Origin: Arcuatula senhousia
Taxonomy: Eukaryota; Mollusca; Bivalvia; Mytilida; Mytilidae
DNA length: 64,000 bases
NCBI GenBank assembly: GCA_963971305.1
Contig: OZ020317.1
Coordinates: forward strand, 19,424,001-19,488,000
Direction: 5' to 3'
Under the pieces are notes generated by a model, which saw only the letters and a program-made list of their open reading frames with translations, had not been told where the DNA came from and searched no databases. The position numbers and the translations under genes are program-made. This document shows, one piece after another, positions 31,993-41,124 of the stretch. The first letter of the stretch is position 1; each line of letters opens with the position of its first letter.

Positions 31993-34463
31993 AGTCCCCT
32001 ACCGGCGAAAGCCGAAGGGGACTATAGGTTTGCGCTCTGTCCGTCCGTCCGTCTGTCCGTCTGTCACGCCTCAGTTTTCAGCTTTTTTTTTTCTAAACGC
32101 TTATAGATAATGAACTGATTTTTGGTATGTAAGTTAACCTTGATGAGTTACAGATCAAGTTTGAGTTTCGTGCCGGTCCATAAATTTTTATGGGAGTTAT
32201 GGCCCTTTTAACTTCGAAAATTCACTAAAATTTCAGTTTTCCGCACTTTTTTTCTAAATGCTTATAGATAATGAACTGATTTTTGGTATGTGAGTTAACC
32301 ATGATGAGTTACAGATCAAGTTTGAGTTTTGTGTCCGTCCACAAATTGTTATGGGAGTTATGGTCCTTTGATCTTTGAAACTTCACTAAAATTTCAGTTT
32401 TCCGCACTTTTTAGCTCACCTGGACCGAAGGTCCATGTGAGCTATTGCCATCACTTGGCGTCCGTCGTCGTCTGTCGTCGTCTGTCGTCTCTCGTCGTCT
32501 GTTAACATTTTACAAAAATCTTCTCCTCTGAAACTACCGAACAGAATTTAATAAAACTTGGTGTGAGTGGTCCTTAGGGTGTCCTGCACCAAACTTGTGT
32601 TTCAATTTTTGGTCCGTCAAAAAACATGGCCACTGTTACTAAAAATAGACCAGGGGGGTCAGACTACTTGTTTTTTGGTTGTAAATCAAAACGTATAAGA
32701 GAAAGATGAAATCTGATGCCACCCTACTGCTTCAGCATCAAAAGTTCTACAAAAGTGTCCATTTGGTCGAAGTTGTCAGATGATCCCTTATAGGGGTTAC
32801 AGCCCCTTAAAGATGAAAAATAGCGTTTTTTCATGTTTTTGGCTTATAGAATGAAAACTATTGCAGATAGAGAAAAGCTGTTGCTTGCTTAAATGTTCAG
32901 CTCATTTAGCTCTACAAAAGTCTCCATAGGGTCGAAGTTGTCAGATGACCCCTTATAGGGGTTACGGCCCCTTAAAGGCGAAAAATAATGTTTTTGGCCT
33001 ATAGAATGAAAACTATTGCAGATAGAGAAAAGCTGTTGCTTGCTTAAATGTTCAGCTCGTTTAGCTCTACAAAAGTCTCCATAGGGTCAAAGTTGTCAGA
33101 TGACCCCTTATAAGGGTTACGGTCCCTTAAAGGCGAAAAATAGTGTTTTTGGCCTATAGAATGAAAACTATTGCAGATAGAGAAAAGCTGTTGCTTGCTT
33201 AAATGTTCAGATCATTTAGCTCTACAAAAGTCTCCATAAGGTCGAAGTTGTCAGATGACCCCTTATAGGGGTTGCAGCCCCTAAAGGCGAAAAATAGTGT
33301 TTTTGGTCTATAGAATGAAAACTATTGCAGATAGAGAAAAGCTGTTGCTTGCTTAAATGTTCAGCTCATTTAGCTCTACAAAAGTCTCCATAGGGTCAAA
33401 GTTGTCAGATAACCCCTTATAGGGGTTACAGCCCCTTAAAGGCGAAAAATAGTGTTGTTAGCCTATAGAATGAAAACTTGCAGATAGAGAAAAGCTGTTG
33501 CTTGCTTAGATGTTCAGATAATTTAGCTTTACAAAAGTCTCCATAGGGTCAAAGTTGTCAGATGACCCCTTATATGGGTTACGGCCCCTTAAAGGCGAAA
33601 AATAGTGTTTTTGGCCTATAGAATGAAAACTATTGCAGATAGAGAAAAGCTGTTGCTTGCTTAAATGTTCAGCTCATTAAGCCCTACAAAAATCTCCATA
33701 GGGTCAAAGTTGTCAGATGACCCCTTATATGGGTTACGGCCCCTTAAAGGCGAAAAATAGTGTTTTTGGCCTATAGAATGAAAACTATTGCAGATAGAGA
33801 AAAGCTGTTGCTTGCTTAAATGTTCAGCTCATTAAGCCCTACAAAAATCTCCATAGGTGTGAAGTCAGATGACCCCTTATAGGGGTAACAGCCCGTTCAA
33901 GGCAAAAAATAGTGTTTTTGGCCTACAGAATGAAAACTATTGAAGATAGAGAAAAGCTTTTTCTTGCTTAAACTTTCAGCTCATTTAGCTATACAAAAGT
34001 CTTAATGGGATTCACATCAAGACGGGTGAGCGATTCAGGCTCCTGGGAGCCTCTTGTTTCTAAACGCTTATAGATAATGAACTGATTTTTGGTATGTGAG
34101 TTAGCCATGATGAGTTACATATAAAGTTTGAGTTTCGTGTCGGTCCACAATTTTTTATGGGAGTTATGGCCATTTGAACTTTGAAAATTCACAAAATCTT
34201 CAGTTTTCCGCACTTTTTTTCTAAATGCTTATAGATAATTGAATGATTTTGGTATGTGATTTTATTATGATGAGTTACAGATTAAGTTTGAGTTTCGTGC
34301 CCGTCCACAAATTTTAATGGGAGAAGTTTGAAAATCCATTGCAATTTTATTTTCTACACTTTTTTTATTGTTCCTTGTAGTTAATAAACTGATCAAGTTT
34401 ATGTATTCATTTGTTTGACGAATTGTTACCAGTGACTGAAATATGAGGCCGGTAGGGGACTAT
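31993..34463 (+). mobile_element. Hairpin-headed element with GTCCCCTACCGGC ends
   Basis: The head is a hairpin (AGTCCCCT with AGGGGACT, and CGGC-GAAA-GCCG inside, 31993-32023), followed by CTGTCCGTCCGTCCGTCTG. The far end GCCGGTAGGGGAC (34450-34462) is the complement of the head's GTCCCCTACCGGC. Inside are about four diverged copies of a unit of roughly 170 bp containing TTATAGATAATGAACTGATT and GAGTTACAGATCAAGTTTGA. It is interrupted by the element at 32413-34056. Confidence 0.7.
32413..34056 (+). mobile_element. Helitron/pearl-like non-autonomous element with tandem core
   Basis: The 5' end is a 31-nt hairpin (AGCTCAC with GTGAGCT, TGGACC-GAA-GGTCCA inside), then a GTCGTCGTCTGTCGTC run. 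The core is eight copies of a 152-155-bp unit (about 32730-33985) marked by GCAGATAGAGAAAAGCTGTT. The 3' end is a hairpin, AGGCTC-CTGG-GAGCCT (34037-34052), then CTTG. It splits the host T run (CACTTTTT|TTTC) of the outer element. A 3' hairpin plus a CT-- terminus and a tandem core recall bivalve pearl-type Helitrons. The terminus is not a perfect CTRR, so the class is inferred. Confidence 0.72.
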
Positions 34464-34756
34464 GTATTGTTTTGCAATACTCTCAGAATGCTTGTTTTCG
34501 TTGGTACCAATTTTCGTGGATTCATTTATTTTTGTTGGTACCAATTTTCGTGGTTTGTTAAAATAAAATCAGTTTGTGGATTCTTAATTTCGTGGATCTG
34601 ATATCTCCAGCATTTAGTTCAATGTTAAATTTCCTTTTCGTTTTGTATCAAATTTCGTGGATGAAGGCTTCCCACGAAAACAACGAAAATAGATACCCAA
34701 CGAATAATAATGAAACCACAATAACACCTGGCCGAAGCTAGTGAATTAATAAAATT

Positions 34757-35151
34757 ACAAATACCAAAACGCGGGTATAAACGGTTAATTTGGATATGCT
34801 ATATATGTAACCTCTCATCAGAAGCATTTAAATCAAAACAATGGAAGGTCAAATTCCAAAACTGTTGAAAACGAAAATTACTCAAAACCAAAACGTTCGA
34901 ACAAGGAAGCCAAATCCAGCACCGAGGATATCGACCATGTGCATTACAAGGAAAGAAACCTGGTGTTTTTAAAAAAAAATAAATTTTAAAATCGGAAATT
35001 TCAGTGACAAACATATTAGAAATATTATGGTAAATCGTGTGAGACAAGTCTGACGACCAGGCTTGTGTTACCTTCAGGGACCTCTGGTCCACCAGCAGCA
35101 GTTATCGCCCAGTGGTTTCAAAATTACAAATACCAAAACGCGGGTATAAAC
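34757..35151 (+). repeat. Dispersed repeat R2 with a duplicated end
   Basis: 34757-34975 matches 5866-6105. The 33-bp word starting AAATTACAAATACCAAAACG occurs at 34753-34785 and again at 35119-35151, bracketing the repeat directly. The - strand frame across it is not a gene. Confidence 0.6.
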
Positions 35152-35334
35152 GGATGCAAGTTCTCAGGATAACAAGGGTGCCTGTTATAACACGATACGT
35201 GTCACTTTGCCGGCATATCAATCCAGTGTAGGTCAATACTAGAAAAGTACAACACATACGCTATTACCGATCAACATCACAACTCGTTTTAAATATTGAA
35301 ATCAATGTCCCATTGGACTATGAGCACATGATGT

Positions 35335-35580
35335 CACATAAAATTTCTTGAATGACAACAACGAGAAGCAAAGACCGATTGGGCATTCGAGTGGCAAAAA
35401 TCCGAAAGGGCAACGACAAAATCGGCAAACACGAACAAGAACAGCACGAAGAAACACAAAACTTAAAATCCACCGAACGGAAATCGACAACGCGAATTCA
35501 ACGGAAATCGACAACGCGAATTCAAGTCGTAACAAGAGTGAACTCAGGTGCTCCAGAGCAGCATAACCCTGAATCAGAAA
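35335..35580 (+). repeat. Dispersed repeat R3, longest + copy
   Basis: It contains GGGCATTCGAGTGGCAAAAA, GAACAAGAACAGCACGAAGA, an internal exact 20-bp tandem pair (CGGAAATCGACAACGCGAAT twice near 35477-35522) and AAGTCGTAACAAGAGTGAAC. Overlapping Arg-rich frames on both strands are by-products of the repeat. Confidence 0.7.
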
Positions 35581-35599
35581 TGTGTGTCAGACGTGAGGA

Positions 35600-36400
35600 T
35601 CTATCAAGTTCATAATGGTATTCCAACAAGCTCCGGAGTAATCATTTGCGATACGTACACCCAATAAGCTTGATTTAAATATAAAATAGACTTTCGAGAG
35701 TATGTAGTATCATTAAGTTTTGTTTTATTTGTGCTGTACAAAAAGTCACTAATTGATTAGTGAGAGGGCAACATCAATACAACGGAGGGTAAAACTAGAG
35801 GAATAAACAAGGCTTCCATTTTTTTGCCTTGAAGTGACTGTAAGTCCTAAAACTAGTTAAAGCTAAACAGTATTTTCAATCATCGAACATTTTCCGGATG
35901 AACTTTTTATTTGTGACCTTAAAATGCACGTAGTAAATATGTGCGTCATGAAAGTATGCCAAATCACAAAAATAATATGAAATAGGCAGTGCCTAAATGC
36001 GAGCACAGCAAAAAAAAATGTTCAATAAAAAAAATTGATTTCGAATCGATGCAGTCAAATAAGATCTGAAACCATCGTTGTTATTTTTGTTTTGGTTAAT
36101 TTTCTAGAACGTTCAATTTGGGACGAGATCCTAGGGGCGATTGAACGTTAAATAGAAAAGTAAGAAAAAATCGATTAAAATTTGATTACTACAAAAAATG
36201 TAGCAACTCGTCGTCATCAGAATATTTTTCTCTTTTTACATTATTAAATAGATAATTTTTGGAATGCGACTAGCAAAATGGGTAATTATTTTCAAATTCA
36301 CTCCGTTCCTGTAAAAAATTGAGAGCCTTTCCGGACCATGAAAAATCAATATCAGCATTAGGCAATTTTTTCGCGGGAACAAATACCGTAGAGCTCTCCG
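35600..36400. other. Intergenic, nothing recognised
   Basis: AT-rich sequence. A weak inverted pair GAACGTTCAATTTG / CGATTGAACGTT (36110-36152) is the only structure noticed. Confidence 0.4.
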
Positions 36401-36431
36401 CTCGAGCGGGCACTTCGTGCCCGCTTGCGAG
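36401..36431 (-). repeat. GC-rich hairpin with GAA triloop
   Basis: GCGGGCAC (36406-36413) and GTGCCCGC (36417-36424) enclose TTC, that is C-GAA-G on the - strand. CTCG and CGAG extend the stem at 36401-36404 and 36428-36431. It stands out as a GC island in AT-rich DNA and is probably the end of a mobile element. Confidence 0.75.
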
Positions 36432-36639
36432 CTGTGCTCGCTATTTTAAAAGTGTCAAAAAGTTCTTATTTGTATTATTGAATTAATGAACATACAAAAG
36501 TCATGAAAGTGACCCTATTAGAGTGAGTAGAAGTTGTCAATGAAAACTAACATATGGCCTATGCGAGATAACTCTGAATAATAAGTTATTTTTTTTTCAA
36601 TTCACTTCAGCCAGCATATTTTAAATGAATGTACAGCAA

Positions 36640-36860
36640 TTGCTTTACTCCTAGATTCTCAAGAACACGAATTTGGCTTTATTATGGAGATGAACATTAA
36701 AAGGGTGATGAAACGAACAGAAAATTATGTGCAGACACAACGCCAATCGCGGGGGGGGGGGGGGGGGGGGGGCGAGAGTTTCGACTGACAAAGAGGGGGT
36801 TGGATAGGATAAGGATTGGGCAATTTGGCATTTTGCAAGCCATCCTAGTCTAATGAAGAC
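36640..36860 (+). repeat. Dispersed repeat R4 with internal 22-G run
   Basis: Shares word order with 57330-57550 and 56590-56800 (TTACTCC, GGTGAT.AAA, AGAGTTT, GGATGGGAAGGAT-like, CAATTTGGC/AAATTTAGC). It contains 22 consecutive G residues at 36751-36772. Confidence 0.5.
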
Positions 36861-37233
36861 CTATAGCAAGTTTTATTTGAACGATGAGAAGATCGTTATT
36901 ACTTCGTGTAATTCATCTTAAGAGACAGTGTTTTCTGCCCCAAAACAGACTGATTAAAGGTTTACCACTATGGTATGTTAGAATCGGGAATCCTCTGGCT
37001 GTAAATGTGAGTATACGGTCCTTTGCTCCTGTGGTAAGGCGCTTCATTATAGTTGTTAACTGATTTAGACGTTGTCTTCTCAGACTTCTGAGATAAAGTG
37101 TGTTTTTGGACCTTTTGCATGCGGATGCCCGATTGGTACCCTTGCTTCTTTCTTTAAGAATTTTGTTCTGTCTAACAAATGAATTTATCTATTATTTTTT
37201 TATTCTTGTTAATCTGGTCGTCAAGGTTAGTTA

Positions 37234-37689
37234 TAGAGAGTTTAGTTGGAAACGATTTGTCCTAGGCAACTTCGTTCAACGAAATTAAAATAATTATTAG
37301 AGGCATGGGTCTATTCAGAGGCTACGTAATAAGTTATTATGCTTTCATATTTAATTTTCTGAATAATTCTTTACTCTTCAAAAAAAGAGTTACGCATAGA
37401 TTGAAATTCCCTATACGTTTAATTCTAACCCACACCATTTCAAAATAATATTGCCGAGCTGTTCTGCAACAGATTTTCATGATCATTTTCATCAGATGAA
37501 AATCCGTTATATGGTGGGCGGAAATATTGCCGATACAGTGTTCTAGTAAGAAAAAGACCACTTGATTATGTGGATGGGGGCCATGGTGAAATTTGAAATA
37601 AAAAGACCGGATGTAAAAAAATCAGGAAATAAAAAGGCAGGACAGCGCTTTTAATTTTTTTGCCCGAAAATAAAAAGGCAATAAAAAAC
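37234..37689 (+). repeat. 456-bp direct repeat, left copy
   Basis: Starts TAGAGAGTTTAGTTGGAAAC and ends GGCAATAAAAAAC. It aligns without gaps to 38663-39118 at an offset of 1429 bp. I noticed only one difference (GATACAGTG against GAAACAGTG near 37530). Confidence 0.92.
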
Positions 37690-38662
37690 GGCATTGTGCA
37701 TGTTTTGAGATGTGCCAGAAATATACTGACGATAAAACCGGAACAGGTTTACTTTTACGGAGTGAAAAAAATAATAGGCACGGAGCAAGTAAAACAATCA
37801 ACACTCTGGGCTTATAAAAATACATCATAATCTGTTATTCAAAAATATAAAAATTAAAATTCAAAAACAGTGATAAAACCCTCATCCATCCTCTTGTTTA
37901 TTTTTACACACAGATTTTTATTTCAACACCATTCGGTCTTTTCCGCTGGAAAACGATTTTCCGGAAATTACCGAGCTAGCTTTTGGCAACATCGTCCCAT
38001 ATGACTAGTCATACCAAATGCATGATACTGACCAAGCTTTGTTAAATTATAAGTAAGATAAAATAAGATAAAGAAATACATAAATTTACTGAGTAAAACC
38101 TTCTCATAATAATAAATAAAAGGTTCTTACCTGAAAATAATAGAAGAGTCCCATCCTGTGGGGTTTCACTCAGTTTCCTCAGTCCCGCATGATATTTTTA
38201 CTTTACCTTTTTTCCGCCAGGTTTCTTAATGTACCTTCTGTTACCAAGGCTTCAAATAAAACACTGATACTCAGAAAATCTCACAAAACCTGACAGAATC
38301 TGAATGTTGTTTTGGTCTTTTGAAGAAGCGCGAAATACTCTGACAAGGAAATGACGTCACGTAATCAATAAATGGATTATTTCGTCCCCGCTTAATGTCG
38401 TCCCAGAATGTTACAGGATTTATTATTTGCACAAATAATTGAATCTTTAATAAGTAGTTATTGATCCCAGATATTTTAAAAACAACTTTCTCAAGTGCAT
38501 ATGATTTGGATTGGCTGGGGTCAGATTTTGCTGCTATTTTTAAAATTCCCCTTTTAAAAGTTCCCTCTTTACATTAAACTTAGCCGGTCGAGCACATGGA
38601 TTTATCTTTAAAAGGTATATTGATTTTCGATGCTCGCTATAAAGGCAGAGCCTTAATCATAT

Positions 38663-39118
38663 TAGAGAGTTTAGTTGGAAACGATTTGTCCTAGGCAACT
38701 TCGTTCAACGAAATTAAAATAATTATTAGAGGCATGGGTCTATTCAGAGGCTACGTAATAAGTTATTATGCTTTCATATTTAATTTTCTGAATAATTCTT
38801 TACTCTTCAAAAAAAGAGTTACGCATAGATTGAAATTCCCTATACGTTTAATTCTAACCCACACCATTTCAAAATAATATTGCCGAGCTGTTCTGCAACA
38901 GATTTTCATGATCATTTTCATCAGATGAAAATCCGTTATATGGTGGGCGGAAATATTGCCGAAACAGTGTTCTAGTAAGAAAAAGACCACTTGATTATGT
39001 GGATGGGGGCCATGGTGAAATTTGAAATAAAAAGACCGGATGTAAAAAAATCAGGAAATAAAAAGGCAGGACAGCGCTTTTAATTTTTTTGCCCGAAAAT
39101 AAAAAGGCAATAAAAAAC
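38663..39118 (+). repeat. 456-bp direct repeat, right copy
   Basis: Near-identical partner of 37234-37689, 973 bp further on. Could be LTR-like ends of a small element, or a segmental duplication. No TG...CA ends, primer-binding site or target duplication is clear. The sequence right after it (CCCATAGCCTCATTAAAATC, then AAATGGTTGGTCCCT) resembles the right end of the MITE at 13037. Confidence 0.92.
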
Positions 39119-39479
39119 ACCCATAGCCTCATTAAAATCAAATGGTTGGTCCCTAAATTTAAATAACATAATCTTTATATAAGGCCTTAGGCATACAACA
39201 ACCAATTTCGTGGTACTGGATTAAACTCAATTAGTTTCGGAAAAAGATCGACAACTCTATTTGTTTTCTGTTAAATAAATATTTTCCATTTACAATGATT
39301 TCTTGACTTCGATAAATTCTGTGTAAGGAAAGACGGAAAACCTCTTTAGATTAATATCAATCAAAGCAAATATCCAGTAGTTATCATTGGAATGATGCTG
39401 ATTTTCTTTAAAATTGTGTAAACGTCATTTACACCTATGCATGACACAGCTGAGATTCGGAGTAGAGAAAAGTACGAAA

Positions 39480-40435
39480 GACCGATAGTGCCAACTTCAC
39501 CCTACCAAAACCCCCATGCAAATTTTGCACGACAAACCCTATGTAGTGCCAATGTTTCTGTCACATTTCTCGATTGATGCGAGAAATTTCTCATTTCCAA
39601 GTTGACATTTCTCACTTCGAAGTTGGAACGTCTCTGTAGTTTTATATTATGCTTACTAGTGTTATGTTTCTAAACAATTAGACACTTTAATTTTTCCAAG
39701 AAACCAAAGTCTTATTTGTTTTTTTTTGCAGGGGAAAATCTCAATGTCCTTGTCCATGAATAAATTTTGAAGATTTGGTTGTAGAATTTCAAATTGTGAA
39801 TTCGAAGAATTGTTTCTTTGCTTTACAATTGATAAGGGACGTCTTTACTTCATGTCAAAGGTTACGAATCTGAAATCCCAAATAATGATTTATACAACTA
39901 AAAAAATATTTTCGTATAAAAATCGATTCATTATATCACCTTTTTCTGCTAGACTCAAACTAGCGAACAATTGCAGCGAACAATTAACTATCGAACAATT
40001 ACGAGATAAATCTAAACATCGAAAAAGTGTAAATTACCAAAACGAACCAAAAACTTTAAAAAAACCGTTGAAAATAGATTTAACTAAGTTAAAATAATAT
40101 CTCTAAATAAAATATTGTTCATTTGCAAAGAGTAAATCACATTATTGAATTTTCAAAAGCTGGCGAACAATTATAGCGAACATTTAAGGAAGTGGCCGAC
40201 CTTCAGTTAACTGACTCTGGTGACGATCCACAGAGATTGTGCTAGCATAAGATTGGCTGTCATCGTATAGCCGACATGCAGGGCTACCTATAGACACTAG
40301 TCGACATAGGGTTTGTCGTGCAAAATTTGCATGGGGGTTTTGGTAGGGTGAAGTTGGTACATCGGTCTGTTCGATTTATCTCGTAATTGTTCGCTAGCTA
40401 ATTGTTCGCCGCAATTGTTCGCTAGCTTGAGTCAA
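39480..40435. mobile_element. Interleaved foldback: two overlapping inverted-repeat pairs
   Basis: Pair A: 39480-39544 (GACCGATAGTGCCAACTTCA, CCCCCATGCAAATTTTGCAC) is inverted at 40304-40367. Pair B: 39951-40018 (CTAGCGAACAATTGCAGCGA, CAATTACGAGATAAAT) is inverted at 40368-40435, directly adjoining A'. The order is A-B-A'-B'. The short frame 39810-40097 overlaps B and has no recognisable motif. Confidence 0.8.
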
Positions 40436-40903
40436 GCCATTTTTCTTGACACTTTAAACTTGTTTCCCCAAGTCGAGTTTCTTGAAGAAAGGAAAAGTAC
40501 ACACGAATTAAAAAGATAGGATGCCAAAAACAAGAAATAAAAAAGGAAGAACAAAAAAGTCAGGATGATGTCTTTGGCTGAAAAAGTTAAAGTAAAGCTT
40601 TAAAAATAAAACAATGGCTGCAGTAGCGCGAATAAAATACGTTTAAAACGATATAATGATGAAAGAGCAATATCACCCACTTTTATTCGTACATCCGGCC
40701 CCGGTGGCAGAAAACAGGTTTGAGGATAAACTTGATGAGTTAAGAATGTCCTCAGACTTAAGTATAATTTAAATTTTGTTGTGCCTGGGCATGATGTCTG
40801 ATAAACTAAAGTAGAAAACTTGCGCATTAGACTCATTAGATGTTTTATTACAAATTACTAGTATATCTAATATTTATGAAAGTAATAATTTCCTTTTTTA
40901 TAG

Positions 40904-41124
40904 AAAAAAAAAGGCTTTGCATATACTTTTGCTTCTTGTATACTATACTCAAACTGTGGATTCATGGGCTAATACCTACGACGGTCCTGTCAACTTTAGG
41001 TGCAATAAAGGATCGGCTATTTCGGAGATTAGAAGCCAACATCATAACGGCTATGAAGATAGAATTTGGGATCTATCTTGTAGATTAGTCAGTTTAGGTC
41101 AACACGTAAACTGTCATCAGACAG
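40904..41124 (+). CDS. Dermatopontin-like exon 1 (first recognised)
   Basis: Reads ...ALHILLLLVYYTQTVDSWAN then YDGPVNFRCNKGSAISEIRS, HHNGYEDRIWDLSCRL and CHQT. The donor is GTTAAT after 41124; the exon ends one base into a codon. Past the donor the frame stops at once. The 5' limit is the AG at 40902-40903, chosen because no in-frame ATG lies upstream. Confidence 0.8.

Larger units (their letters stand above)
31975..34740 (+). mobile_element. Three-level nest of repeats (outermost: CGTGG MITE)
   Basis: The word ACTGTGGATTCATTTATT, the end of the MITE family seen whole at 42530-42738, starts at about 31975 and is cut after 18 nt. Matching MITE sequence (GTTGGTACCAATTTTCGTGG and on to the inverse half with CCCACGAAAA) resumes at about 34490-34730. 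The interruption is the outer hairpin element (31993-34463), itself interrupted by 32413-34056. Confidence 0.65.

Noticed and set aside
32730..33985. Regular repeats resembling a CRISPR array
   Set aside because: The unit is about 154 bp and homogeneous throughout, with no unique spacers, in a eukaryotic transposon.
35348..35615. Arg-rich open frames on both strands
   Set aside because: They coincide with the dispersed repeat R3, and its other copies do not keep the frames.
37337..37561. 74-codon - strand frame conserved at 38766-38990
   Set aside because: Its conservation is explained by the recent 456-bp duplication; no homology or signal supports a protein.
39810..40097. 95-codon Lys-rich frame
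   Set aside because: It overlaps one arm of the interleaved foldback and has no recognisable domain.
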